Below, piece by piece: positions 8,942-18,025 of a DNA stretch of 64,000 bases. The first letter of the stretch is position 1. The number at the start of each line of letters is the position of its first letter. The position numbers and the translations under genes were made by a program. A model generated the notes under the pieces. It was not told where the DNA came from, made no database searches, and worked only from the letters and a program-made list of their open reading frames with translations. Origin of the DNA: Hyphomicrobiales bacterium (GTDB taxonomy: Bacteria; Pseudomonadota; Alphaproteobacteria; Rhizobiales; Rhizobiaceae). The stretch covers positions 182,096-246,095 of the forward strand of contig UCJH01000020.1 in the NCBI GenBank assembly GCA_900472785.1, given 5' to 3'.

Positions 8942-10226
8942 ATGACCTTGAAAACCCTGAAAATGACCGCTTTTGCGCTCGCGCTGAGTACGGCTGCGCT
9001 GCCGGCATTCGCCGAGACAATCACCTTCGCGTTCACTGACGACGATCCGAATTATGTCGCGACGATGGAGAAACTGGTCGACCAGTTCGAGGCCGAGAAT
9101 AAAGACATCACCGTCGACTTCGTCACCGCCGGCTATGCGCAGATGATGGAACAGCTGCCGCTCCAGCTGTCTGTCGGCAAGGGACCAGACGTGGCAAAGA
9201 TTACGGCGAATGATCTCCTTCGCTACACGGCCGACCTGCGGCCCTACATGAAGGATCCGGATGGTTTTGCGAAGCTTCACGGAGCATCGCTCGATCTCAT
9301 CCGCACGCCAGGCAGTGCGTCTGACAAGATCGGCGGCTACGTCGCCTCACAAACGCTCAATCAGCCCTTCGTCAACGTCACCCTGTTCGAGCAGGCGGGC
9401 GTACCGCTGCCGGCGAAGGGCGCGACGCTCACGGAAATTGTCGATGCATCCGTCAAGGTCGCCAAGGCTACGGGTGTTGAAGTCCCGTTCACGATGGACC
9501 GCTCCGGCCATCGCTTTGCCGGACCGGCCTTTTCCTATGGCGCCCACTTCCTGAAGGACGGACAGCTCATATTCCCCGATGACGGCGCCAAGCGCTATAT
9601 CGCCGATTTCTACAAATGGACACAGTCTGGGGCGTTTCCAAAGGAGATGTGGGGTGCTGCAGGCGGAACGCGCTACAAAAGCATGGGCGACGAATTCGCC
9701 AATGGCAACGTCGTGACCTATCTCGCCGGAAATTGGATGATCAACCCGTTCATCACGAAGATCGGAGACGCCTTCGACTGGACAGCGATCGACCCGCCCT
9801 GCGGCGACGGCGGTTGCGTGCCGATGCCGGGGGGCGACCTTCATCGTCGCTTTTCAGCATACCAAAGCGCCCGAAGCCGCGGCGAAACTGATCGAGTTTC
9901 TCGGATCGGAAAAGGTCCAGCGGGATATCGCCGAGCAGTTCCTGATCCTCACAGGAGCCCAGATCGACAATCCGCAATACAAGACCGACAGTGCCAACGC
10001 CAAATCCTCGATGGAGGCTTTCGCTCGCAATGTCGGCAATGTTCCAGAAGAAGCCCGCACCATCGAAAAAACACAGGGTGCCAGCGCGGTTTATGGCTCG
10101 ATCGTCCAGCGTATGAGCCAGTTGATCGTCGGCGAACTGTCGCTTGAGGACACCTATGCTCAATTGGCCGCCGATGCCAAAGGGGCGAATGTCGAAATCG
10201 CCAAATTTGCAGCTGCCGCCAAATAA
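8942..10226 (+). pseudogene. sugar ABC transporter substrate-binding protein, frameshifted
   Basis: The start at 8942 follows GGGAGG and encodes a Sec signal peptide ending ALPAFA, then a family 1 solute-binding protein (FAFTDDDPNYVATMEKLVDQF; PDVAKITANDLLRY). The frame is lost at 9829-9838 (CCGGGGGGCGACC). In the next frame the protein resumes as ATFIVAFQHTKAPEAAAKLI and runs to 10226, with a normal C-terminus for the family. The MPGG motif before the break is usual in this family, so loss of two bases (GC) is the simplest explanation; one extra G would also fit. An intact version would be about 427 residues and serve the permeases at 1909-3973. A sequencing error cannot be excluded. Confidence 0.8.
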
Positions 10227-10279
10227 TATTGACGCATGCAATCAGCGCCGTTGTCAGGCCGCGGCGCCGATTTCACGCA

Positions 10280-10319
10280 GCAAAGCGCCGCGCGCCTGGG
10301 CGGATGCGCAGCGCTTTGC
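10280..10319 (+). terminator. intercistronic hairpin between binding protein and kduI
   Basis: The arms GCAAAGCGC (10280-10288) and GCGCTTTGC (10311-10319) are perfectly complementary around a GC-rich loop. No T run follows, so it more likely stabilises the upstream transcript or causes partial attenuation than fully terminates it. Similar hairpins follow two other binding-protein genes in this window. Confidence 0.5.
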
Positions 10320-10346
10320 CTGAATGAAAACATCAAGGAACAGACC

Positions 10347-11183
10347 ATGGACATTCGCGACACGATTCACCCCGAGCACGCCAAGACGCTCGACACGGAA
10401 GGCCTGCGCGCCCATTTCCACATTTCGGGTCTTTTTGCCCACGACGCCATGAACATGACCTATACGCATTACGACCGCGTGATCGTGTTCGGCGTCTGCC
10501 CGGTCTCAGGAGCGGTAGAGGCGCCGAACGACGTTTCCGGCGTGACCGGCACCGACTTCCTGCTCCAGCGCCGCGAAATGGGGATCATCAATATCGGCAG
10601 TGCCGGCAGCGTCGACGTCGACGGCGAAACCTACAGGCTCGCACCGCAGGAAGGTCTCTATATCGGCGCCGGCGCCCGGAACATCGTCTTTTCGAGCGAC
10701 GAGGCGTCACATCCCGCCAAGTTCTACGGCAATTGCGCGCCCGCGCACACGCACTATCCCAACAAGCACGTGACGATCGAGGAAGCCTCGCCGGTGACGC
10801 TTGGCGCGCGCGAAACCAACAACGAGCGCACGATCTACCGCTATCTCCATCCCAAAGTCATGCCCACCTGCCAACTTCTGATGGGGCTGACAAAGCTTGC
10901 GCCCGGCAGCAACTGGAACACCATGCCGCCTCACCTGCACGACCGGCGGATGGAGGTTTACGTCTATTTCGACATGGCGCCGGAAGCGGTGGTTTTTCAT
11001 ATGATGGGAAAGCCACAGGAAACCCGCCACATCGTCATGCGCAATGAGGAAGCGGTCCTTTCGCCGCCGTGGTCGATCCATTCCGGTTGTGGAACGGGGA
11101 ACTACGCGTTCATCTGGGCGATGTCAGGCGAAAACCAGGTCTTCGAAGACATGGACATGGTCGCGCCAAAAGACTTGAGGTGA
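10347..11183 (+). CDS. kduI: 5-dehydro-4-deoxy-D-glucuronate isomerase (KduI)
   Basis: This 278-residue cytoplasmic cupin converts 4-deoxy-L-threo-5-hexosulose uronate to 2,5-diketo-3-deoxygluconate, the step after pectate or rhamnogalacturonan oligomers are cleaved by lyase and unsaturated hydrolase. The zinc ligands can be read in PPHLHDRRMEVYVYF (two His and Glu) and in PPWSIHSGCG (His). Length and the N-terminal MDIRDTIHPEHAKTLDTEGL match the family. ATG 10347 has AAGGAA about 9 bases upstream. The gene follows the binding-protein gene by 120 bases on the same strand and is probably co-regulated with it. No kduD is visible in the window. Confidence 0.96.
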   Translation: MDIRDTIHPEHAKTLDTEGLRAHFHISGLFAHDAMNMTYTHYDRVIVFGVCPVSGAVEAPNDVSGVTGTDFLLQRREMGIINIGSAGSVDVDGETYRLAPQEGLYIGAGARNIVFSSDEASHPAKFYGNCAPAHTHYPNKHVTIEEASPVTLGARETNNERTIYRYLHPKVMPTCQLLMGLTKLAPGSNWNTMPPHLHDRRMEVYVYFDMAPEAVVFHMMGKPQETRHIVMRNEEAVLSPPWSIHSGCGTGNYAFIWAMSGENQVFEDMDMVAPKDLR

Positions 11184-11355
11184 TCGATCCGGGTCTGCGG
11201 CACCCCTCGGTGGCGGTTTCTGAGCTGCAAACCGGGCGCGTGGACATGTTGGTCGCAACCACGCGCCGACCTTCCGACGAAAGCACCACGGTCGCAGCAT
11301 TTCATGCACGGCGGAAAGCGTGACGAATTCCTGCGTGCTTCGCGGGTGCCCGGAT

Positions 11356-12540
11356 TTACGCTCCTATCTTGCGTTGCTTCAGGACGTCGGCAGCGTCGAG
11401 AAGCGTGTCAAATGCATATGCGATCTTGTCCCCGCGCGTGTCGCCGTACCAGATTTGCGGCACGATCACGCGAAAACGCGATTGCAGGAGATCCGCGAGC
11501 GCCTCCGTATCTTCCATCCATTCGAGCATATCGGCGTAGCAGTTGACGAGACTCGGCGCTGGAAAGCGTGCGAGCAGGTCTTCGAAACCTTGCTTGACCA
11601 AATCCGGGTCGCAGAGCGTGTCGGCGAGTTCGTGACTGCCGACCTCCGTGTTGGATTGATAGATTAATGCATAGAAGCCAAGGCCGAACCGGTCTTTCGT
11701 CAATTCCGCAGCTCTTCTGGCAAAGGTCTCAAGATCGCTTTCGTCGCGCCCGAGCCAGCGCGGCATGATCATGCGCGCATGGGACCGGCACAGATCGATA
11801 TTGTAGCGATCCATCGCCCATGCTGCCTCGAACCGATCCTGGAAACTCTCGAACGAGCCCGCATTGGCGGTCCGTCGATAGTCACTGATGCGCCAGGCGA
11901 AGTCATCGGCGTTGGGGTAGCGATCCAGCGCCGAGTCCGCTTTCTCGAGGCATGTCTCGTATTTTTCCCACTGGTCCTCTCGGACGCGATCTGCGTACGC
12001 GGTTCCGCGCCATGCGAAAGCCGTTACCCGTAGGGCATCGGCGTAGACCGAGGCTGAGAAAGGAGAAGGGTGCTGGCGATAGAAGGCTTCGAAAGGCTGC
12101 AGCAATTCTTCGTGGCGCGGCCCCGCCTCATCGTCGGCAAGTGTCAGGAATTCATCCAGAAACCATTCCTTGACCAGTGAATAATGAGGCTTGCCGTTCT
12201 CGGCGATGCCACCGTTCCGCCGGGCAGACTCGAATGCCTGCTGGTAAGCCGTAAAATCCCGACGATGCCATGCGGCTCGCATGGCATCTCGCTGAGGTAT
12301 GAGGTGAGGCATCTCGTCATGCAGTTCGACGAGGTAAAGATCGTAGTCTCGGACCAATCGCTCATGCGGAGATGAAACGCGTCGCCAGGAAAATATTCTG
12401 TCACGAAAATTTCCAAAAATATCCTTGAAGCTCATGCCCTTATCCGCTTTTAACCCCCGAAGGATATCAATACCCATCGAGCCAGCCCTTGTTTCATAAG
12501 ATGTCCCGTGAACTCGCGGTGCTGCTTCGTTCCGATCCAT
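11356..12540 (-). CDS. hypothetical helical-repeat protein (DUF4034-like)
   Basis: The product of 394 residues has no signal peptide and is rich in W, Y, R, D and E in helical segments, as in TPR-like arrays. Stretches such as AHARMIMPRWLGRDESDLETFARRAA and YADALRVTAFAWRGTAYADRV recall DUF4034 proteins, often found near secretion or immunity loci, but this is a memory-based resemblance. An internal ATG at 12474 (MGIDILRG) is an alternative start. It lies alone between kduI (convergent) and two small secreted proteins. Function unknown. Confidence 0.65.
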   Translation of the reverse strand: MDRNEAAPRVHGTSYETRAGSMGIDILRGLKADKGMSFKDIFGNFRDRIFSWRRVSSPHERLVRDYDLYLVELHDEMPHLIPQRDAMRAAWHRRDFTAYQQAFESARRNGGIAENGKPHYSLVKEWFLDEFLTLADDEAGPRHEELLQPFEAFYRQHPSPFSASVYADALRVTAFAWRGTAYADRVREDQWEKYETCLEKADSALDRYPNADDFAWRISDYRRTANAGSFESFQDRFEAAWAMDRYNIDLCRSHARMIMPRWLGRDESDLETFARRAAELTKDRFGLGFYALIYQSNTEVGSHELADTLCDPDLVKQGFEDLLARFPAPSLVNCYADMLEWMEDTEALADLLQSRFRVIVPQIWYGDTRGDKIAYAFDTLLDAADVLKQRKIGA

Positions 12541-12670
12541 GACCAGCTTTGTGCATAACCCTGCCTAGTTCGAGCGCATCACGCCGTATTCCTTCTCGTC
12601 GACGTCGAAGAGCGACCCGGCGACGTCGCATGCCATTGAGTTGTCTTGGTATCTTTGGCGCATATAGTTT

Positions 12671-12997
12671 TCACTTTGCTCCATGGCCTGGAGCTGCTAC
12701 TTCGCAGTCTTCCGATGCCCGCAATTGCGCCAGGGAGCGTCCACTCCAGGCGACGACCCTCTCGACTGCGGCCTCGTCCACGGTCCACCATTTGCACGGC
12801 GTACCGCGATAAAAATCCGCCACGGCTAGAGCTGACGCTCCCCACAGGGCGCGGCTGTCCGGGTCCATGGCGGGAGCCGAGGACATGGTGAACACCGACG
12901 CGGCAATCGCGAAGGGAAGCGACAGGCGTAACGCGCGGATGTCGGCAAAGACGGGTAGGAAGAACATTCGGAATCCATCCGAGTAGCGTATGATCAT
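12671..12997 (-). CDS. small hypothetical secreted protein
   Basis: From ATG 12997 the frame gives about 108 residues with a hydrophobic, signal-like segment (LRLSLPFAIAASVFTMSSAPA) at residues 22-42, then a short acidic/aromatic domain with two Cys (TPCKWW and SEDCEV). A start at 13048 would overlap the lipoprotein gene upstream, so the shorter form, starting four bases after that stop, is preferred. I recognise no family. Coding status is only moderately supported. Confidence 0.4.
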   Translation of the reverse strand: MIIRYSDGFRMFFLPVFADIRALRLSLPFAIAASVFTMSSAPAMDPDSRALWGASALAVADFYRGTPCKWWTVDEAAVERVVAWSGRSLAQLRASEDCEVAAPGHGAK

Positions 12998-13001
12998 CTG
13001 G

Positions 13002-13463
13002 TCAGGGCCGTCCAGGTTGCAGTTCAATGACCGCGGCTCCTCGGCCATCCAGTCCTCGAAGGCTTACGGTCGTTTCGTCAAGTGCCTGCGCCCGGACGAC
13101 ACGCCGTCCACCGTAGGATATCGAGCCGCCTTTTTCCTGGCGCCCGTGACTGAATACGAGAGTGATGGTATCCCCGGCGTGCATCACGGTCTCTGGTGCG
13201 GTGACCGACTCGAGCTCATCGATGTCGCCGAGACTCCGCAGCAGCGCTTTCGGGATTGCGAAGTGCTGTCCCCTGAAGCGGACCTCATAGTGATAGGTTG
13301 TGCCGACCGACATATGTTGCGTGCGAACATAGTAGATTTTCCAGGGTGACGGACGTGTCTCGTACTGGAGCGTGCGCTGCGAGCCTGAGCAGCCGGCCAG
13401 TGTCCCCAGTATCAGCAGAAGGATATTCGGCCATCGCTGCACTGAATTTCGCCAATTTTTCAT
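13002..13463 (-). CDS. hypothetical lipoprotein
   Basis: This 153-residue product begins with a signal peptide ending in a clear lipobox (LLILGTLAGC, Cys about residue 25), so it should be a membrane-anchored lipoprotein. The mature part is beta-rich (YHYEVRFRGQHFAIP; ISYGGRRVVRAQALDE). It is followed by the small secreted protein gene four bases later and may form a unit with it. No family recognised. Confidence 0.55.
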   Translation of the reverse strand: MKNWRNSVQRWPNILLLILGTLAGCSGSQRTLQYETRPSPWKIYYVRTQHMSVGTTYHYEVRFRGQHFAIPKALLRSLGDIDELESVTAPETVMHAGDTITLVFSHGRQEKGGSISYGGRRVVRAQALDETTVSLRGLDGRGAAVIELQPGRP

Positions 13464-13567
13464 AGGTGTTTCCGCTGTGGCTGCAGCGCCCTTACAAATG
13501 CAACGGGATTTGTCGGAGGGCGCGCAAGTTTCGACAAACTCGAAGAACCCCTTTTGAAATTTCGTCG

Positions 13568-14554
13568 TCAGTCCCTGAATGCCACCGAGGCCGCGACTTC
13601 GTCGATCGCATCTTCCACTTCATCGGCTCTCTCCACGACGACAGTCCCGACAAGACGCAAGGCGCGTCCGTCCTCAACGGCTATATACTGCACGAAGTTC
13701 TTCTTGATCCCGTCATCTTCGTACGTGCCTTGCAGCACCAGGCCGTCCATGCCGGCGAATGCGGTTACTTCCTTCGCGGTGATTTCCGCAGCCTTAAAAC
13801 CGGCCGTTTCCCTGAGTGAACGTTCCGCGACCGCAGCGAGGTTCGACATGTCGCCGTTCGCCTGAGAGAGGGCTACGACGACCATTGGCTGCAATCCTTG
13901 CGGATCGACATCCTTGTCGCCAGCCATCATCAGCACGCTCGCCCCGCCAAGGACATCCACGATCCGGAAAGGTTCGATCGCCTCGATCTCGAACGGCAGT
14001 GCTGACAGTTTGTCGTCGATCGCCGGCGCAACACCGGTCGAGACCGATACAAAGGCAGCCTTCATCGTCTGTGGCTCCAGCGCATTCTCCTGCGGGATCT
14101 GGAAGGTGATCATCACGGTCTTTTCACCGCCATAAAGCGCTATCCACTTGTCCAGTACGACACCGTTGATTGCCTGTGTGCCATGAAGAAGCGGGACTGT
14201 CTCCCCGGCCGCAGTCTCAATTTCCTCGCGTCCGGTAATGGTTATTCCCTTGGTAGCAAAGCTCTTTGCCGCCCGATTCTCATCGGCAAAAAGAGGTGAC
14301 AACTGAACGAGGGCCGGACCGGGCATCTCCGAGACGAGGAAGCTGCCTTGTTTTTCAATGTCCATGAAGCCGGCAAAGTCGGCCGCCGCGACAAAACCTT
14401 CCGGCGGGGTCATCGTTACGGTCGTGCCCGGCACAGCCGTCGGCTCGGCCGCCTTGGCATGTTGCAGGCCTGACAAGCACAGACCGATCAGCATGCAGGA
14501 AACCAGACCGATCGATCGGAGTTTAAGCGGCTCTGCGCCGCCGGATTTATTCAT
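13568..14554 (-). CDS. hypothetical periplasmic protein, paralogue A
   Basis: From ATG 14554 this encodes about 328 residues with a signal peptide (SCMLIGLCLSGLQHAKAAEP). The mature protein aligns by eye with the product of the next gene upstream (14694-15680): both share a PGTxVTMxPPEGF opening, GF-(D/E)NxEKQGSFL-type segment, KGIT-containing stretch, TFQIP, KDVDP and KNFVQ with similar spacing. The two genes are a tandem duplication. I recognise no named family. A longer start at 14614 lacks a signal-like beginning, so 14554 is preferred. Probably secreted or periplasmic; role unknown. Confidence 0.7.
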   Translation of the reverse strand: MNKSGGAEPLKLRSIGLVSCMLIGLCLSGLQHAKAAEPTAVPGTTVTMTPPEGFVAAADFAGFMDIEKQGSFLVSEMPGPALVQLSPLFADENRAAKSFATKGITITGREEIETAAGETVPLLHGTQAINGVVLDKWIALYGGEKTVMITFQIPQENALEPQTMKAAFVSVSTGVAPAIDDKLSALPFEIEAIEPFRIVDVLGGASVLMMAGDKDVDPQGLQPMVVVALSQANGDMSNLAAVAERSLRETAGFKAAEITAKEVTAFAGMDGLVLQGTYEDDGIKKNFVQYIAVEDGRALRLVGTVVVERADEVEDAIDEVAASVAFRD

Positions 14555-14693
14555 CTTGCAGTTATCCCTTTTTGGAGAGAGTCGCTTCGGTCCACCGTCG
14601 CACCGGACGTTCACGGTAAGAAAGCGAGATCCATTTTCCTTGGATAGGTACTTATTGGAGCGTGGCGATCAAGATTCTACTATCAACGCCGCG

Positions 14694-15680
14694 CTAGCCT
14701 CTGATCTCCACCGACCCGGCGATTTCTTCCATCACGTCCTTCAGGTCTTCGTACTTGTCTTGCGCGACAGTGCCAATGAAGCCGATCACTGCGCCGCTTT
14801 CGGTCACCGCGATAATCTGAACGAAGTTCTTCTGTACGCCGTGTTCCGTGAACGTGCCGTGGCTGGCTATGCCATCGAGGTCGGCGAACATGGTGTCGTC
14901 CTGAGTTTTGATGGTGACGTCGTCGCCAACTGCGTTCATGACGATGTTGGCATAGGTTTTCAGATCGCCAATCGGCGCGGAGGTTTCCGTATAGGTTAAG
15001 ACGATCTGGGGCTGCGTGGCCTCCGGATCGACGTCCTTGGAGCCGACGGTCAGAAGGACGCCTGTCTGGTTCGTGACGCTCGCCAAGCGGAACGGTTCGA
15101 CGATGTCGAGCTCGTAGGGCAGTTGAGCAAGTCGCGGATCGCTCTCCGGCTGGTCTGAAGCGCCGGCAAGTTTCACCGAAGCGAAAGCCGCCTTCATCGC
15201 GTCCTCATCGAGTGCATTGTCCTTGGGAATCTGAAATGTAACCATCACGACCTTGTCAGCGACATACAGTGCCATCCATTTTTCGAGCGTCACACCATCC
15301 GCTTCCTGGATTCCGCGCAAAAGCGGGATTGTTTCGCCATCAGCGCTGTCTATTTCCTCGCGGCTTTCGACCGTGATGCCCTTCTGCGCGAAAGCAGCGG
15401 CCGCGCCGCTCTGGTCTGCAAAAAGGCCCGAGAGCTGTGCGACTGCCTCCGCGGGGAACTCGGCTATGAGGAAGCTGCCTTGCTTCTCGACATTCTCGAA
15501 GCCGGTAAACCCGCCGGCAATCGTAAAGCCCTCCGGAGGCAGCATCGTAACCGACGTGCCGGGCACGACGACTTGAGCGGTGGCTATGCCGGCATGCATC
15601 ACGAGTGCGGCCATCGCCCCTGCAAGTCTTCCAGCGAAACGTGAAAGGTTGCGGATCCACGAGTATTTTCCGTTGGTCAT
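14694..15680 (-). CDS. hypothetical periplasmic protein, paralogue B
   Basis: The 328-residue product starts with a Sec signal peptide (RLAGAMAALVMHAGIATAQ) and a mature domain closely related to the downstream paralogue. Matching blocks include PPEGFTIAGGFTGFENVEKQ, EEIDSADGETIPLLRG, VMVTFQIPKDNAL, GSKDVDPEATQP and VQKNFVQIIAV. The two genes are separated by 139 bases and read in the same direction. Both proteins end with a short acidic EEIA/DEVA-type segment. No catalytic motif is apparent, so a binding or structural role is possible. Confidence 0.7.
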   Translation of the reverse strand: MTNGKYSWIRNLSRFAGRLAGAMAALVMHAGIATAQVVVPGTSVTMLPPEGFTIAGGFTGFENVEKQGSFLIAEFPAEAVAQLSGLFADQSGAAAAFAQKGITVESREEIDSADGETIPLLRGIQEADGVTLEKWMALYVADKVVMVTFQIPKDNALDEDAMKAAFASVKLAGASDQPESDPRLAQLPYELDIVEPFRLASVTNQTGVLLTVGSKDVDPEATQPQIVLTYTETSAPIGDLKTYANIVMNAVGDDVTIKTQDDTMFADLDGIASHGTFTEHGVQKNFVQIIAVTESGAVIGFIGTVAQDKYEDLKDVMEEIAGSVEIRG

Positions 15681-16047
15681 TCATGCCTCTTTTGAATTTG
15701 GCTCAGTATGTTGATGTCTCTTCCCCGAAGGGGATGTTGCTGGAGGCTTCAGCCAAAATCTGTCCAAAGCTCCATTGAGTTCACAAACCGACAAGTCCGG
15801 AATCTCCAGCGCAATTCTCGATTGCCGCACGCGGGAACGGAAGTGTCGAAAGTCATGGTTGAAAAGCGAACGCGATGAGTATGGCGTCGGACAATGAGAC
15901 TCTGGGACCAGCCATCGCGGCGAGGAAAGTGAAGCATTGGCTTCGTCTAACTCTCGGCCCGAAAACGCTGCGGCTTTAGCCGGCGAGAATATCCTTCGGA
16001 CGCAGGCGCTGCCCCTCTGTTACCCAACGCTTTTTGGCATACTCTAC
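15681..16047. other. gene-free stretch (367 bases)
   Basis: I see no convincing gene here. Short frames exist on both strands but lack ribosome-binding sites and have atypical composition. It presumably holds the promoter of paralogue B and the 3' flank of the NTF2-like gene. No strong hairpin or repeat was noticed. Confidence 0.4.
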
Positions 16048-16491
16048 CTAGAAGCCGTCACAGCGGTCGCCTATCCGGGACTGCGCGGCAGAGGTGACTT
16101 TCCCGTCCTTGATGACATAGGTTTCACGATTGAAAACCGGACCGCTTTCGACAAAATCGTAGCAGACCAGAACTGTCGTCCTGTTCGACCATTGGAGTTC
16201 AACCTTGTAACGGATATCGACGGACTGAAGCGCGTCGCCGTGTTTGCGCATATAGTCTATGAATTCCTCTTTGGTCTGGGTTGAGCCGAATTCTTCGAGG
16301 GTGAACACTGCTTTTGGCGCTATCAGTTTTTCGAGGCCTCCCAGATCGACAGCCTCCAATTTTTTATACCACTCGTTCAGAAAGGCATCCTGTGAGCGGG
16401 CGGCCGCTGGGGTAAGAAAAATCAGCCACAGGAAGGCGATGGGCGCGACAATGTTGATCGTCGATGCACGTCGATATTCAGTTGTTGTCAT
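16048..16491 (-). CDS. secreted NTF2/SnoaL-like protein
   Basis: From ATG 16491 (GAGGAAAAT just upstream) the gene encodes 147 residues. A hydrophobic signal segment (IVAPIAFLWLIFLTPAAA) precedes a small cone-fold domain with LNEWYKKLEAVDLGGLEKLI at its start, TKEEFIDYMRKHGDALQSVD in the middle and VCYDFVESGPVFNRETYVIK at the end, typical of nuclear-transport-factor-2-like proteins. The upstream ATG at 16551 extends into non-signal sequence. Role unknown. Confidence 0.65.
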   Translation of the reverse strand: MTTTEYRRASTINIVAPIAFLWLIFLTPAAARSQDAFLNEWYKKLEAVDLGGLEKLIAPKAVFTLEEFGSTQTKEEFIDYMRKHGDALQSVDIRYKVELQWSNRTTVLVCYDFVESGPVFNRETYVIKDGKVTSAAQSRIGDRCDGF

Positions 16492-16602
16492 ATATTTTCC
16501 TCGAGGTTGGAGAATCGACGGCGCCGGAGAAGCAGCCGCCACGGCCGTCAAATCCGGTTTGCAGCTCGTCCGGTTTCATATGGGCCATTCCTCGGCCGGG
16601 CG

Positions 16603-17996
16603 TTAGGGATGGTTCTTGACGGGATCGGATGGCCCGCTGTGCTCCTGCAGTAACGGGATCATCGAGCCTGCGCTCGGCGCACTGGCGACCGGAAGCACCA
16701 GCCGAAAGCGACTTCCGCGGCCGGGGCGTGAACGAACATCCACCGGATGATCCAGCAAGCGCGACAGGCGCTGCACAACCGACAAGCCAATGCCCATGCC
16801 ATGGGCACGGCCCATGCCTGAATTGCGAGCCTGGTAGAACTCTTCGAAGACATGTCCCAGATGCTCGGATTCGATGCCGATCCCGGTGTCGCGGACGTCG
16901 ATCCACACATGGTCACCACGGGCGCGTGCCGTGACGGTTGTGCCGCCGCGCATTGTATATTTCAACGCGTTGTCGATCAGGTTTCCCAACATGCGGTGCA
17001 GCAAGTGCGGATCGCTATGCACCCATAGTCCGCTGGCGCGTACTCGCAGTTGCAAGCCCTTCTGTTCCGCAAGCGCCGCAAACATGTGATTGAGGGAGAC
17101 GAATATCGCGTCCAACTGCACCGGCTGCAGATCAGGCGTTATCACGCCGCCGTCAAGCAGAGAGACATCGAGCATGCTATCCAGCGATGTGCCCAACGTC
17201 CTGACGGCGCGCATCAAGCGTTCCGCGTTTTTACCTTCCGGGCGATCCTGCAGCTCGTTTTCGAGCCGGTGCCGAAGAGAGCGATGGCATGCAGCGGCTG
17301 GCGGAGGTCATGGCTGGCAGCGGCCACGAAACGAGTCTTTTCGTCGCTGGCGCGTTCAGTCGCGGCGACCTGCTCGCGCAGTCGTGCCGCCAGATGCTCG
17401 TTCTCGAAGCGCAGGGTCAGCGACTCGGTCAAGAGCTTGTGTTCCTGCACGCCAACGCGCAGCGTCATGAGCAGATAAAGGACTGCAAAGGTCGCAAGAA
17501 ACAGATGCACTCGATCCCCCTGTGCAGCCAATGCTACGATAAGGCCGCCCATCATGGGCAAGGTGTAACCGATCAGAGCCGCCTTCAGCGGCCGTAGCGA
17601 TTGCACGGCGCGGGCACAATTGCCCATCATCAAGACCATCAGCACACAAGTCACAGGCAGATTGCCGGCCGGAACGAAGAGCCAGGGTGCTAGGGCGTCC
17701 GCGAAACCGAGCACGGTCACGGTGCGGAAGATTCTGCTCACCCACACTGCGTTTTGATCCAAAGGTGCTGAAGAGGTCCACCTTGGCGCGAGATAGAGTA
17801 ACAAGCAAAGTAGAACGTGCATTAAAACGAAAGGCAATACGAGCGGATGCGGTGTCTGCAAGTGTATGAAGACGCCGAGCACGATGACGAAGCACATTCG
17901 GAGGAGGCAGGTCGCATTATAGGTGAAGTAAATCGAGGCCAAATGTTCGCGCAGTACGCGCGGTCCGAGTTCGACATCGATCGGGAGGGAATCCAT
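16603..17996 (-). pseudogene. membrane sensor histidine kinase, frameshifted after the H-box
   Basis: The start at 17996 (GGAG upstream) gives five or six hydrophobic segments in the first ~190 residues, a short coiled segment, then the phospho-acceptor H-box FVAAASHDLRQPLHAIALF. The frame is lost at about 17264-17268. Restoring one base (GGCTC to GGCCTC) continues as LENELQDRPEGKNAERLMRA into SLDSMLDVSLLDGGVI and a full HATPase domain: DNALKY, DTGIGI, GIGLSVV. So all kinase parts are present but split by a one-base loss. The partner response regulator gene lies directly upstream, ending at 18026. Alternative ATG 18026 overlaps that stop as TGATG. A sequencing error is possible. Confidence 0.8.
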
Positions 17997-18025
17997 CGTG
18001 GACGCTCCGCGTTGGCCGGTGCACA

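Noticed and set aside
9829..9838. G run as a phase-variation switch of the binding protein
   Set aside because: Only six Gs, too short for typical slippage switching, and a two-base GC loss explains the frame equally well.
15749..16284. Short frames on both strands (62 and 115 codons)
   Set aside because: No ribosome-binding site, no recognisable motif, and one overlaps the NTF2-like gene antisense.
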